The notes: generated by a model from the sequence alone, not told the origin. A stretch of DNA of 60,834 bases from Gemmiger formicilis (GCF_018784445.1 NZ_WQOH01000029.1:1-60834), one strand, 5' to 3'; counted from the first letter of the stretch, positions 15,011 through 26,087 are shown. A program made the numbers and translations.

Positions 15011-16887
15011 AGGGTGGTTCCCTTATTTTGCTTCAACAGCACAATACTCAGCTGCGCCAGATCACTGGGTGATACCCCGGGTATCCGCCCGGCCTGGGCC
15101 AAGGTACGGGGGCGGATTTTTGCCAGCTTCTCGCGGGATTCCAACGTCATCGTCTCGATGGGCGCATAGTCGAAATCCTCGGGGATCTTCACGTTTTCAT
15201 GCCGCTGGATGTCCCGGATAATGCGTTCCTCGCGGGCAATGTACCCGGCGTAGCGTATTTCCGTCTCGATGCGCTGGGCCATGGCGGTGGTCACACCCTC
15301 GCCGCGGCCGATGACCTTGGCGACCAACTCATAGTTGATGTAGGGGCGGCGCATTAGCTCGATGGCCGTGCCGCCGATTTCTCCCAGCTCGGCACCTTCG
15401 GGGGCAGCCGCGCGCAGGTCGGCCAATTTGATGCTTGTCGTCTCCAGCCGGTGCAGTTCGGTCTGCTTGACCTCGCGGTCATGGCAGAACATGGCCCACC
15501 GCTCATCGTCCACCAGACCGTATTCCCTGCCAATGGGTGTCAGGCGCTCGTCGGCGTTGTCCTGGCGCAGGCTCAGGCGGTACTCGCTGCGGCTCGTCAT
15601 CATGCGGTAGGGGTCCATCACGCCCTTGGTGACCAGGTCGTCCACCAGCGTGCCCAGGTAGCTCGTGTGCCGCGCCAGCACAAGTTCTTCTTTGCCCAGC
15701 GCATGGCGGGCGGCGTTTAAGCCGGCCAGCAGGCCCTGGGCGGCGGCTTCCTCGTAACCGGAGGTGCCGTTGAACTGCCCCGCGCCGTAGATGCCGCTGA
15801 CGACCTTGCTTTCCAGCGTAGGCTTCAGGGTGGTGGGGTCTACGCAGTCATACTCGATGGCGTAGGCCGGACGCATGATCTCGAGATTTTCAAACCCGGC
15901 GATCGTGCGGTACATCTCGTTCTGCACGGCCTCGGGCAGGCTGGACGAAAGGCCCTGCAGGTACATTTCCTCGGTGTCCTCGCCGCAGGGCTCCACAAAG
16001 ACCGGGTGGCGCTCCTTCTCTTTGAAACGGACGACCTTATCCTCAATCGAAGGGCAGTAGCGCGGGCCGACGCCCTGAATGTCGCCGCCGTAGAGCGGCG
16101 AGCGGTGCAGGTTGTCGAGAATGACCTTGTGGGTCGCGGGGTTTGTGTAGGCGATGTAGCAGTTGACCTTGTTGTGCATCGGCACACGGGTCATAAAGCT
16201 GAAGGGCTGTAATTCATCGTCTGGGTCGCCGGGCTGGCATTCGAGCTTCGAGAAGTCGATGCTGCGGCGGTGGACGCGGGCGGGCGTGCCGGTCTTGAAG
16301 CGGCGCAGCGTGAAGCCGTGCGCCACCAGACATTTTGTCAGCTCGGTGGCGGCATGGGTGCCGTCGGGACCGCTGTCATAGTGGGCATCGCCGACGAAAA
16401 TGCGGCCGCCCAGGTTGGTGCCGGTGGCCACGACGACGGCCTTGCAGCCGTAGTAGCCGTGCAGATTGGTGTACACACCGCAGACCTTGCCGTCCTGTAC
16501 ATCCACGCCGACGATCTCACCCTGGTGGATATCGAGGTTGGCGGTCTTTTCCAGCGCGTGTTTCATCCAGATATGGTAGCGCTTGCGGTCGGTCTGCACG
16601 CGCAGGCTGTGTACGGCGGGGCCTTTGCCGCGGTTCAGCATCCGACTTTGCAGGTAGGTGGCGTCCGCGGCAATGCCCATCAGCCCGCCCAGGGCATCGA
16701 CCTCGCGGACGAGATGGCCCTTGGCCGTGCCGCCGATGGACGGATTGCAGGGCATATTGCCGATAAAATCCAGTGACAGCGTAAACACCGCAGTCCTTGC
16801 CCCCAGTTTCGCTGCCGCGTGCGCCGCTTCAATACCGGCGTGCCCCGCGCCGATGACGATGACGTCGTAGGTTCCTAGTTTGTCCAT
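15007..16887 (-). CDS. mnmG: tRNA uridine-5-carboxymethylaminomethyl(34) synthesis enzyme MnmG
   Basis: A 626-residue FAD enzyme (GidA) that works with MnmE to modify the wobble uridine of several tRNAs. Evidence: N-terminal FAD-binding [14 protein letters not shown] (13-26), [21 protein letters not shown] (family signature, from about residue 48), [10 protein letters not shown] near 200, and [10 protein letters not shown] near the second FAD site. The C-terminal helical domain that contacts MnmE is complete. The ATG has an AAGGAAAG site. Its stop codon lies within the terminal bases of a REPIN. MnmE is encoded 645 bases upstream in the same direction, separated by a pseudogene and two repeats. 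Confidence 0.97.
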   Translation of the reverse strand: MDKLGTYDVIVIGAGHAGIEAAHAAAKLGARTAVFTLSLDFIGNMPCNPSIGGTAKGHLVREVDALGGLMGIAADATYLQSRMLNRGKGPAVHSLRVQTDRKRYHIWMKHALEKTANLDIHQGEIVGVDVQDGKVCGVYTNLHGYYGCKAVVVATGTNLGGRIFVGDAHYDSGPDGTHAATELTKCLVAHGFTLRRFKTGTPARVHRRSIDFSKLECQPGDPDDELQPFSFMTRVPMHNKVNCYIAYTNPATHKVILDNLHRSPLYGGDIQGVGPRYCPSIEDKVVRFKEKERHPVFVEPCGEDTEEMYLQGLSSSLPEAVQNEMYRTIAGFENLEIMRPAYAIEYDCVDPTTLKPTLESKVVSGIYGAGQFNGTSGYEEAAAQGLLAGLNAARHALGKEELVLARHTSYLGTLVDDLVTKGVMDPYRMMTSRSEYRLSLRQDNADERLTPIGREYGLVDDERWAMFCHDREVKQTELHRLETTSIKLADLRAAAPEGAELGEIGGTAIELMRRPYINYELVAKVIGRGEGVTTAMAQRIETEIRYAGYIAREERIIRDIQRHENVKIPEDFDYAPIETMTLESREKLAKIRPRTLAQAGRIPGVSPSDLAQLSIVLLKQNKGTTL

Positions 16888-16899
16888 ATACTTTCCTTC

Positions 16900-17205
16900 T
16901 TACCCTATCTTTTGCAGAATATCCTCGCAGACTCCTGCGAAATTTGTATCCAGTTCATTGTTGCCATAGCGCAGCACGCGGCAGCCTGCGGTTCGGTATG
17001 CTGTGCGCCATCCAGCTCTATTACCAGTTTACACGATGGAATATAAAAATCAACTATAAAATTGCCAATCATTTTTTTGACGGTGGACCGTTTGCGGGAG
17101 ATTTTTCAGAAAGTCATACCAAAGATGCCGTTCCTGCCGGGTCATTTCTTTGCGGAGGGTTCGGGCATTTTTGCGTAACGGATTTATGGTTTTGATGCCT
17201 TTCAT
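16900..17205 (-). pseudogene. Broken DUF559 (Vsr-like endonuclease-domain) gene
   Basis: Conceptual translation on the minus strand from ATG 17205 (GGAGG upstream) begins MKGIKTINPLRKNARTLRKE and continues to the HRQK block typical of short DUF559 proteins. The frame then shifts near 17085-17075; the sequel DFYIPSCKLVIELDGAQH is readable in another frame. After EPQAA a block normally about 15-20 residues long is missing (near 16985), and the rest, LRYGNNELDTNFAGVCEDI, ends at TAA 16900. So there is at least one frameshift plus an internal deletion. Intact members are short proteins with a restriction-endonuclease-like fold, often near mobile DNA. Confidence 0.8.
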
Positions 17206-17226
17206 AGTTTGCCTCCACTTTCTAAA

Positions 17227-17366
17227 GGCTTCCCCCCTCGGGGGAAGCTGCCGCCCGCAGGCGGCTGATGAGGGGCAACTTTAACTCTATTGTCCCTTTA
17301 CCGAGTTACCGTCGGAAACTTGCCCCTCATCCGGCCTGCGGCCACCTTCCCCCGCAGAGGGAAGGC
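17227..17366. repeat. Large nested-palindrome element, tandem copy 1
   Basis: Left GGCTTCCCCCCTCGGGGGAAG, GCCGCCCGCAGGCGGC, TGATGAGGGGC; right GCCCCTCATCCGGCCTGCGG..GAAGGC. Its centre (AACTTTAACTCTATTGTCCC) is shared with the next copy. Confidence 0.8.
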
Positions 17367-17377
17367 TCTCCCCAAAA

Positions 17378-17517
17378 GGCTTTCCACCTCGGGGGAAGTT
17401 GCCGCCCGCAGGCGGCTGATGAGGGGCAACTTTAACTCTATTGTCCCTTTACCGAGTTGCCGCCGGAAACTCGCCCCTCATCCGGCCTGCGGCCACCTTC
17501 CCCCAGAGGGGGAAGGC
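17378..17517. repeat. Large nested-palindrome element, tandem copy 2
   Basis: A nearly identical direct copy of the preceding element, including the variable centre, 11 bases further on. The two copies differ at only a few positions, so the duplication looks recent. Confidence 0.8.
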
Positions 17518-17531
17518 TCCTTATTATTTAC

Positions 17532-18923
17532 TTACTTGCCCACGCAGAATGTTTCAAACACTTCATCAATCGTTGCCTCTGCCGCGTCTTCACCGGTCAA
17601 ATCGCACAACGCCTGCAGGGCGTCCGTCAGGCAGACGGCGGCGGCGTCCAGCCCAAAGCCGTCCTGCCTTGCGCGGATGGCTTCCTCCAGTGCGTCCCTT
17701 GCCCGGGTCGCCGCGGCAAGCTGCCGCGCGCTGCACAGCTGGGCGGCACCCGGGTCCAGCTGGGCCGTGCCTAACAGATCTGCCACGGCGTCCGTCAAAG
17801 CCTGCAAGCCCACGGCGTTCTTCGCGCACATCGGCACGATTTTCTTAAAATATGGCTCCAATGTTCCACGTGGAACATCCTGCTCCCCCGCCAGGTCCTG
17901 CTTATTCAGCACGGCAATAGCCGGGCGGCCCTGGCATTTGCGGGCCAGCTCCAAATCATCTTCGGAGAGCGGCTGCGCGGCATCGAACACCGCCAGCACC
18001 AGCCCAGCTTCGTCCAGCTTTTTCCAGCTGCGGCGGATGCCTTCGGCCTCTATCGCGTCACCATCAACACCAACCTCCCGCACACCGGCGGTGTCAAACA
18101 GGTTCAGCCGCACGCTGCCCAGCTGGACAGCCTGCTCGACAATATCCCGGGTCGTGCCTGCCACCGGCGTGACGATGGCCCGGTCGAACCCGGCAAGCAG
18201 GTTCAGCAGCGTGCTTTTGCCGACATTGGGGCGGCCCAGCAGCACGCAGTCCACGCCGTGGCGCAGCACTGCGCCCGCACTGTACCCATTGATCAGCGCA
18301 TCCAACTCGGCCTTCTGTTCTGTCAAGGTTTGCACAAACGCCTCGTCGGACAGTTCGGGGACGTCCTCCTCGGGGTAATCGACCCAGGCGGTCAGGTGGG
18401 CGTTCAGCGTTTGCAGTGCAGTCTGGATGCAGCCAATGCGTTTTGCCAGCCGCCCATCCAGTGCCGATTTTGCCAGCGCCGCCCCCTGCCGGCCGTTCGC
18501 CGCGATAACTTCCATCACGGCCTCAGCCTGGGTCAGCGACATACGCCCATTTTCCAGTGCGCGGCGGGTGAACTCACCGGGGCCTGCAGGCGCACACCCC
18601 GCTGTGATCAGCGCTTCCAGCAGGCCGTCCGCCATAGCCGTGCCGCCGTGGACCGACAACTCTATCACATCCTCGCCGGTGTAGGAGTGCGGTGCGCGGA
18701 AAAATAGTGCCACGCACTCGTCCATCTCCGCGCCGTGCAGCAGGTAATGGCCCAGCATGGCGGTGTAGCCCTTGGCGTCGGCAACGCTCTTGCCCTGCCG
18801 CACCGGCGCAAAAATCTTGCCGACGATGCCGTAGGCGTCCGGCCCGGAGACGCGGATGGTGGCAATGCCGCCCTCCCCTGGCGGCGTCGCCAGGGCACAG
18901 ATGGTCGTATGCAGATGTTCCAT
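17532..18923 (-). CDS. mnmE: tRNA modification GTPase MnmE
   Basis: A 463-residue GTPase partner of MnmG. The N-terminal tetrahydrofolate-binding domain begins TTICALATPPGEGGIATIRVSG. The G domain has GRPNVGKSTLLN, DTAGVRE and NKQD motifs. The C terminus ends FCVGK, retaining the conserved Cys of the CxGK tail. I start at ATG 18923 (MEHLHTT) with AAAGGAG upstream; the longer in-frame start adds 20 residues that no MnmE has. A perfect parS palindrome lies within the gene. It is co-directional with gyrA. Confidence 0.96.
   Translation of the reverse strand: MEHLHTTICALATPPGEGGIATIRVSGPDAYGIVGKIFAPVRQGKSVADAKGYTAMLGHYLLHGAEMDECVALFFRAPHSYTGEDVIELSVHGGTAMADGLLEALITAGCAPAGPGEFTRRALENGRMSLTQAEAVMEVIAANGRQGAALAKSALDGRLAKRIGCIQTALQTLNAHLTAWVDYPEEDVPELSDEAFVQTLTEQKAELDALINGYSAGAVLRHGVDCVLLGRPNVGKSTLLNLLAGFDRAIVTPVAGTTRDIVEQAVQLGSVRLNLFDTAGVREVGVDGDAIEAEGIRRSWKKLDEAGLVLAVFDAAQPLSEDDLELARKCQGRPAIAVLNKQDLAGEQDVPRGTLEPYFKKIVPMCAKNAVGLQALTDAVADLLGTAQLDPGAAQLCSARQLAAATRARDALEEAIRARQDGFGLDAAAVCLTDALQALCDLTGEDAAEATIDEVFETFCVGK
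17862..17877. promoter_or_regulatory. parS site inside mnmE
   Basis: Perfect palindrome TGTTCCACGTGGAACA, identical to the site at 12961. Here it is coding (DVPRGT). Confidence 0.9.
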
Positions 18924-18950
18924 GTGGTACTCCTTTATTTTTCTTTTACC

Positions 18951-18980
18951 AAAAAGGAGAGGCCAACCCGGCCTCCCCTT
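18951..18980 (-). terminator. Terminator-like hairpin between gyrA and mnmE
   Basis: On the minus strand AAGGGGAGGCC / GGCCTCTCCTT with a GGGTT loop is followed by TTT. It lies 56 bases after the gyrA stop and only 28 bases before the mnmE start. mnmE therefore needs either read-through or a promoter not recognised here. Confidence 0.6.
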
Positions 18981-19010
18981 CACGGTTTGCTATTTTGGAG
19001 TTTCTTTGCT

Positions 19011-19032
19011 TACTTTCTTTGCAAAGAAAGTA
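19011..19032. repeat. Perfect 22-bp palindrome, copy 1
   Basis: TACTTTCTTTG/CAAAGAAAGTA is perfectly self-complementary and lies immediately after the gyrA stop. A longer copy lies at 27546-27571. Confidence 0.7.
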
Positions 19033-19035
19033 GGG

Positions 19036-21615
19036 TTATTCTTCGTCGTTGGTATCGGCTGCGTTATCCTCTGCGGCCTCCTGGGCAAGCTCCTCCGCCT
19101 CAATGGCTGCCAGTTCCTCAGGGGTCGGGTCAGTCTCGCCGGTATCCTCGATTTTCGCGGTCTCGGCTTCGTTGTCGCGGTCGACACGGGCGACCACGGC
19201 CACCTTGTCATCCTCGACCAGGCGCATGACGCGGACACCGCTGCCGTAGCGGCTCTGGATGTTGATGTCCGACGCATGGATGCGGATCAGGATGCCGTTC
19301 TGGCTGATCAAAATCAGATCATCGGTGTCGTCCACGATCTTGATGCCCGCCACATTGCCGTTGGAGTAGTTGCGGATGCCCAAGCCGCCGCGCTTCGTAA
19401 TGCGGTAATCGTCGATGCGGCTGCGGCGGCCCTTGCCCTCTTCGCTGATGGTCAGCACAGTGGCACCCGGGCGGCAGACGCCGGCGCCGACGACATAGTC
19501 GCCCTCGCGCAGTTTGATAACGCGGACACCGTGGCCGGTACGGCCCATGGCGCGGGCACCATCCTCGGTAAAGTGGATGGCCGCGCCGTCGTGTGTGGCG
19601 ACAATAATTTCATCGTCGCCCTTCGTCAGGTGGCTCCAAACCAAGCTGTCGCCCTCATTCAGGGCAATGGCAATCAGGCCCGCCTTGCGGATGTTGCGGA
19701 AGTGGGACAGCGGCGTGCGCTTGATAAGACCCTGCTTCGTGATCATCGTCGCGTAGGTGTTATCCTCGTCCACGTCGGCCTTCTGCTGCAGCATCAGTGT
19801 GACCTTCTCGCCCTCCTGCAGCTGCAGCAGGTTCACGATATGGCTGCCCTTGGCGGTGCGGCTGCCCTCGGGTACCTGGTAGCCCTTCAGGCGGTAGACA
19901 CGGCCCTGATTCGTCAGGAACAGCATATAGTCATGCGTTGAGCCGACATACATTTCCTCGGTGAAGTCCTCGTCCTTCTGGGTCATGCCCTGCACACCGC
20001 GGCCGCCGCGGTTCTGTGCCTGGTAGGTATCCAGCGTGGTGCGCTTGATATACCCCTCGTGGGTCAGCGTAAAGACGCAGGTTTCCTCGGGGATCAGATC
20101 CTCGATGTCGACCTCGCCGGACACAGCCTCGATGGAAGTGCGGCGTTCGTCGCCGTACTTGTCGGCCAGCGTGGTCAGGTCGGTCTTAACGATGCGCTTG
20201 ACGTGCTCGTCATTGGCGAGGATATCCTCATAATCGGCGATGGCCTCGCGCAGCTCGCCCAACTCCTGCTCGATTTTCAGGATTTCCAGACCGGCCAAGC
20301 GGCCCAACTGCAGCTTGACGATTGCGTCCGCCTGCGGCTCGTCGAAGCCGAAATTGTCCATGACGGCCTGGCGTGCCTCGGCAAAGCCGCCCTTGCAGGC
20401 GCGGATGGTCGCGATAATTTCATCGACGATGTCGACGGCCTTGTGCAGGCCTTCAAGGATGTGCTCACGCTCCTTCGCCTTGCGCAAATCAAAGGCGGTT
20501 CTGCGGCGGATGACCTGCATCTGGAACTCGATGTAGCGCTCCATCATGGTCTTAAGGCTCATGATTTTGGGCACACCGTCGTCCAGCGCCAGCATAATGA
20601 CACCCACGGTGTCCTGCAGCTGGGTGTAGCGGTAGAGCTGGTTCAGCACGACCTGGGGGTTCGCGTCCTTCTTGATTTCAATGACGATCTTCATGCCGGT
20701 GCGGCTGGAGGATTCGTCGTTCAGGTCGCTGATGCCCTCAATGCGCTTATCCTTCACAAGGTCCGCAATGGACTCGATGAGGCGGGTCTTGTTGACCATG
20801 TAGGGAATTTCGCTGATTAGGATTTCATAGCGGCCGTTCTTCTTCTCGACGATTTCGGCGCGGCCGCGCAGGGTGATTTTGCCGCGGCCCGTGGCGTAGG
20901 CTGCGCGGATGCCGCTGCGGCCCATGATGATGCCGCCGGTCGGGAAGTCGGGGCCTTTGACGTATTCCATCAGCCCGGCCAGGTCGATTTCGGGGTCGTC
21001 CATCAGGGCGACCATGCCGTTGACGATCTCGCGCAGGTTGTGGGGCGGGATGTTCGTAGCCATACCGACCGCAATGCCCTGACTGCCGTTGACCAGCAGG
21101 TTCGGGAAGCGGCTGGGCAGGACGTGGGGTTCCTTCTTGGTTTCATCAAAGTTGGGATCCCAGTCGATGGTCTCCTTCTCGATATCCGTCAGCATCTCGC
21201 AGGCCATCTTGGACATACGGGCCTCGGTGTAACGGTAAGCAGCCGGGGGATCGCCGTCAACGGAACCGAAGTTGCCCTGGCCATCAACCAGCGGGTAGCG
21301 CAGGCTGAAATCCTGTGCCAGACGGACCATGGCATCATAGACCGACGCATCGCCGTGGGGGTGGTACGAGCCAAGCACCGCACCGACGGTATCGGCGGAT
21401 TTGCGGTAGGGGTGCTGCGGGTCGTTGCCGCGCTCGTGCATCGTGTACAGGATGCGGCGGTGGACGGGTTTCAGGCCGTCGCGCACATCGGGCAAAGCAC
21501 GCGCCACGATAACGGACATCGAGTAGTCCAGGAACGCCGTCTCGATCTCCTGTTTCACATCGCGCACAATGACCTTAGTACCGGACCCCGGCACCATGAT
21601 GATGTTTTCTTCCAT
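19036..21615 (-). CDS. gyrA: DNA gyrase subunit A
   Basis: An 859-residue subunit that cuts and reseals DNA during negative supercoiling. The winged-helix and tower domains include the catalytic Tyr in [11 protein letters not shown] (about residue 125) and the quinolone-region [17 protein letters not shown]. The C-terminal beta-pinwheel contains the GyrA box QNRGGRG, which supports gyrase rather than topoisomerase IV. The acidic tail ([19 protein letters not shown]) is typical of regulatory gyrase tails. It lies downstream of gyrB but is separated from it by a transposase element, so the usual tight gyrB-gyrA spacing is broken. Confidence 0.98.
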   Translation of the reverse strand: MEENIIMVPGSGTKVIVRDVKQEIETAFLDYSMSVIVARALPDVRDGLKPVHRRILYTMHERGNDPQHPYRKSADTVGAVLGSYHPHGDASVYDAMVRLAQDFSLRYPLVDGQGNFGSVDGDPPAAYRYTEARMSKMACEMLTDIEKETIDWDPNFDETKKEPHVLPSRFPNLLVNGSQGIAVGMATNIPPHNLREIVNGMVALMDDPEIDLAGLMEYVKGPDFPTGGIIMGRSGIRAAYATGRGKITLRGRAEIVEKKNGRYEILISEIPYMVNKTRLIESIADLVKDKRIEGISDLNDESSSRTGMKIVIEIKKDANPQVVLNQLYRYTQLQDTVGVIMLALDDGVPKIMSLKTMMERYIEFQMQVIRRRTAFDLRKAKEREHILEGLHKAVDIVDEIIATIRACKGGFAEARQAVMDNFGFDEPQADAIVKLQLGRLAGLEILKIEQELGELREAIADYEDILANDEHVKRIVKTDLTTLADKYGDERRTSIEAVSGEVDIEDLIPEETCVFTLTHEGYIKRTTLDTYQAQNRGGRGVQGMTQKDEDFTEEMYVGSTHDYMLFLTNQGRVYRLKGYQVPEGSRTAKGSHIVNLLQLQEGEKVTLMLQQKADVDEDNTYATMITKQGLIKRTPLSHFRNIRKAGLIAIALNEGDSLVWSHLTKGDDEIIVATHDGAAIHFTEDGARAMGRTGHGVRVIKLREGDYVVGAGVCRPGATVLTISEEGKGRRSRIDDYRITKRGGLGIRNYSNGNVAGIKIVDDTDDLILISQNGILIRIHASDINIQSRYGSGVRVMRLVEDDKVAVVARVDRDNEAETAKIEDTGETDPTPEELAAIEAEELAQEAAEDNAADTNDEE

Positions 21616-21736
21616 TGTATCACCTTAACTCAATCTTACTTGAACTTACTAATTTTACTGCACCGTAGGGGCCGGGCATGCCCGGCCCTCAACTTTGCGT
21701 TATTGCCCACAAACGGATCGTTGCTTGTACGCTGCG

Positions 21737-22198
21737 CTATGCGTGTGGGTTATATTCATCCAAATCCCATTTCAACGGATTTTCCTGAATATATCTTTTA
21801 ATTTCACAATACGCGTTTTCATCACGAATAATATGATCATAAAATGAACGCTGCCACAATGTCACACCCGGATGTTCCACATGGAACATTTTGGACACAT
21901 ACGACTTGTAGCTTCCCACTACGGCGGACAAATTACATTGTTCCTGCGGAAAAACCAATATCATATGAACATGATTTGGCATTACCACATATTCATCCAC
22001 ACCCACACCGGGAAAATGTCTGGAAATATCCTTTATTCCTTGTGCGGCCATTTGTCCGACGACATTTGGTTTTCCTGCCGCGCCAAACACACATTGTTTA
22101 TGATGCGCACATACGGTCACAAAATAATAATTTTCTCTTCTATAATCATAATTTTGCAAACGGGGATTTTTGCGCGGGCATAAAATCGTATAATCCAT
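21737..22198 (-). CDS. REP-associated tyrosine transposase (RAYT, Y1/HUH type)
   Basis: A 153-residue protein of the TnpA-REP/IS200-like family. The HUH-type metal-binding pair is in VVMPNHVHMIL (His76, His78); the candidate nucleophile is Tyr120 in RSFYDHII. The C-terminal YIQENPLKW is the characteristic RAYT tail. Such enzymes cleave and join single-stranded DNA at REP hairpins, and are usually domesticated single-copy genes linked to REPINs. It is full length with no stops or shifts. No good ribosome-binding site is seen. A parS-like sequence lies inside (encoding MFHVEH, residues 104-109). The flanking palindromes are its presumed substrate. Confidence 0.88.
   Translation of the reverse strand: MDYTILCPRKNPRLQNYDYRRENYYFVTVCAHHKQCVFGAAGKPNVVGQMAAQGIKDISRHFPGVGVDEYVVMPNHVHMILVFPQEQCNLSAVVGSYKSYVSKMFHVEHPGVTLWQRSFYDHIIRDENAYCEIKRYIQENPLKWDLDEYNPHA
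21873..21888. promoter_or_regulatory. parS-like site inside the transposase gene
   Basis: TGTTCCACATGGAACA is the reverse complement of the site in rsmG (one central mismatch to the perfect palindrome). Binding strength is unknown. Confidence 0.65.
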
Positions 22199-22281
22199 GA
22201 TTCATACACCATAAACGGGGCGGTGGTTTTTATGCGGCGGGCCGGGCATGCCCGGCCCCTACACGGGCGGCGTATGATGTA

Positions 22282-24406
<2,125 letters not shown>

Positions 24407-24418
24407 GGTCGTGGTTCT

Positions 24419-24679
24419 TTAAAATTCTAATTTTTCCGCCCGCTTTTTCAATGCGGCGGGCGATAATTGGCTGATATACACGGTCTCATCGGGAAAATCC
24501 GTGACCATAAAACTTTTGGGCAGGGTGCCGGGGGCGCAAAGGTCCACGACCGCACCCTCGTTCTCGGCGTGGCGGAAATATTCTTCCGTCCGCCGCGACG
24601 CCCCGGCTGTGTCCAGATCAAACACCCCGATCACATCGCGGGTGTTCAGTACAAAATCCTGCCCGGCGTGAAAGTACAT
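24419..24679 (-). CDS. remB: DUF370 protein, RemB/YaaB-like
   Basis: An 86-residue small protein starting MYFHAGQDFVLNTRDVIGVF, the typical DUF370 N terminus; it ends LKKRAEKLEF. Position between recF and gyrB is the same as yaaB (remB) in Bacillus subtilis, where RemA/RemB-type proteins regulate extracellular matrix genes. The role here is inferred from family and synteny. I start at ATG 24679; upstream codons belong to a REPIN. Confidence 0.85.
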   Translation of the reverse strand: MYFHAGQDFVLNTRDVIGVFDLDTAGASRRTEEYFRHAENEGAVVDLCAPGTLPKSFMVTDFPDETVYISQLSPAALKKRAEKLEF

Positions 24680-24694
24680 TTCCTGCACCTCTCT

Positions 24695-24779
24695 GTAGGG
24701 GCCGGGTATGCCCGGCCCTCCACTCTGCGTCATTGCCCGTCAGCGGGCAGCCGCCCTACTGCTGCGGTCCGGCCCCTAC
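24695..24779. repeat. Degenerate REPIN overlapping the recF stop codon
   Basis: A good left unit GTAGGGGCCGGGTATGCC.. (24695-24720) and a decayed right unit ending GGTCCGGCCCCTAC (to 24779). The right terminus provides the TAG stop of recF (24778-24776). Confidence 0.75.
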
Positions 24780-25870
24780 GGTTCTGCTACGGTTCCGCCC
24801 TTGACCATCACAATTTTCCCGTTGGTGCGTGCAAACGCGGCGGTGTCGCAGGTCGTCACGATGGTCTGGTGCTCACCCATGCGGGTCAGCAGGTAGGTCT
24901 GGCGCTCGTCGTCCAGCTCACTCAAAACGTCATCCAGCAATAGTACCGGATGCTCGCCGAACAAGTCCCCCACTACCGTGGCCTCGGCCAGCTTCATAGC
25001 CAGTACGCAGCTGCGCTGCTGGCCCTGGCTGCCGTAGACCCGGGCGGGCTGACCGTCCAGCAGTATCTCCAAGTCCTCCCGGTGCGGGCCTGCCAGACAG
25101 AACCCTGCCCGCAGCTCCGCAGGGCGCATGGCGTGCAGCTTTTCCAGCAGCGCGTCAGCGGTGGGGGCCGGTGTACACATCTGGTAATGCAGTTCCAGCG
25201 TCTCGGCTCCGTGGGAGATATCCTTATAATTCTGCGCAGCAATGGGCGCGGCCGCCGCCAGGAATTTGCAGCGGTGATCCATGATAAGCGCGCCGTACTC
25301 GGCCAGTTGCTCATCGTAGGTATCCAGCAGCACACCGCCGTTTGGCGTGATATCGTAGCTTTTCAGCAGTGCATTTTTCTGGGCCGTCAGCCGCATATAC
25401 CGCCGCAGCGCTACCAGGTACGGCCTGTACACCTGGCACAGCGCCGAGTCCAGGAACCGCCGCCGCCCATCCGGCCCGCCTTTGACCAGGCTCAACAGGT
25501 CCGGCTCAAACACGACGGCTTGAAAATTCCCGGCCAGTGCCGCCGCGCGGCCAATGTCCGCGCCGTTCAATTTGCCGGTGCGGCCGGGCCGCTGGCTGCC
25601 CTTGCTGCCCACGGTCAGGCGGATGGATTTTTCCACGTCCTGTGTCTCAAACGTACCCTCTATGACCGAGAAGTCACAGCCGCGCTGGATGAGTTCGGCA
25701 TCCTTCGACCCGCGGAAGCTCTTGCCGCCGGTCAGCAGCCATACGGCCTCCAGCAGGTTCGTCTTGCCTTGGCCGTTGGGGCCGCACAGCACGGTCAAAT
25801 GCGGGTCCGGGTTTAGTTCTGCATGGGCAATATTGCGATGGTTCGTTAATTCCAGGTGCGTTAAGCGCAT
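24776..25870 (-). CDS. recF: DNA replication and repair protein RecF
   Basis: A 364-residue SMC-like ATPase that helps RecA load at gapped DNA. Walker A is GPNGQGKTNLLEA (about 31-43), the ABC-type signature is SQGQQRSCVLAMKLAE, and Walker B is PVLLLDDVLSELDDERQ. Start ATG 25870 overlaps the S4 gene's stop by one base (TAATG), implying translational coupling. The last residues GTVAEP are followed by a stop contributed by the adjoining REPIN. Confidence 0.97.
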   Translation of the reverse strand: MRLTHLELTNHRNIAHAELNPDPHLTVLCGPNGQGKTNLLEAVWLLTGGKSFRGSKDAELIQRGCDFSVIEGTFETQDVEKSIRLTVGSKGSQRPGRTGKLNGADIGRAAALAGNFQAVVFEPDLLSLVKGGPDGRRRFLDSALCQVYRPYLVALRRYMRLTAQKNALLKSYDITPNGGVLLDTYDEQLAEYGALIMDHRCKFLAAAAPIAAQNYKDISHGAETLELHYQMCTPAPTADALLEKLHAMRPAELRAGFCLAGPHREDLEILLDGQPARVYGSQGQQRSCVLAMKLAEATVVGDLFGEHPVLLLDDVLSELDDERQTYLLTRMGEHQTIVTTCDTAAFARTNGKIVMVKGGTVAEP

Positions 25871-26085
25871 TACGCGCCCTCCGCGACCTGCACGGTCTGG
25901 CCGTCCAGCTCGACGGTATCGCCTGCGCGGCACTTTTTGCCGCGCATCGTGCAGACCTCGCCGTTGACCTTGACGGCCCCGCCCTGGATCAGCTCCTTTG
26001 CCTCGCCGCCTGTCTCGCACAGGCCCGCAAATTTGAGCAGGGCGTCCAGTTTGATAAATTCAGTGTTGATACGAATTTTTTCCAT
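25870..26085 (-). CDS. yaaA: S4-domain RNA-binding protein (YaaA-like)
   Basis: A 71-residue protein that is essentially one S4 RNA-binding domain: [20 protein letters not shown] then [20 protein letters not shown] and GDTVELDG. Located between dnaN and recF as in Bacillus, 2 bases after dnaN and overlapping recF by one base. It is probably involved in ribosome or RNA metabolism, but no specific function is established by the sequence. Confidence 0.92.
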   Translation of the reverse strand: MEKIRINTEFIKLDALLKFAGLCETGGEAKELIQGGAVKVNGEVCTMRGKKCRAGDTVELDGQTVQVAEGA

Positions 26086-26087
26086 AA

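Larger units (their letters stand above)
21665..22262 (-). mobile_element. RAYT element: transposase gene inside an inverted REP pair
   Basis: The 598-bp unit starts with GTAGGGGCCGGGCATGCC.. (21665-21690) and ends with the inverted copy GGGCCGGGCATGCCCGGC..CTAC (to 22262), with the transposase gene between. Left inner flank TTTGCGTTATTGCCC and right inner flank GGGCGGTGGTTTTTATG match the left and right halves of the gene-free REPIN at 24311-24406 (TTGCGTTATTGCCC and GGGCGGTACTTTTTATG). The gene thus sits within what is otherwise one of the short non-coding elements. It lies between gyrB and gyrA. Confidence 0.85.

Noticed and set aside
17227-17517. CRISPR array from regularly repeated GC-rich sequence
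   Set aside because: The repeats are long inverted-repeat elements in two tandem copies, not short direct repeats with unique spacers, and no cas genes are present.
18916-18931. TGTTCCATGTGGTACT as a fifth parS site at the start of mnmE
   Set aside because: The right half has lost the palindrome, so ParB binding is unlikely.
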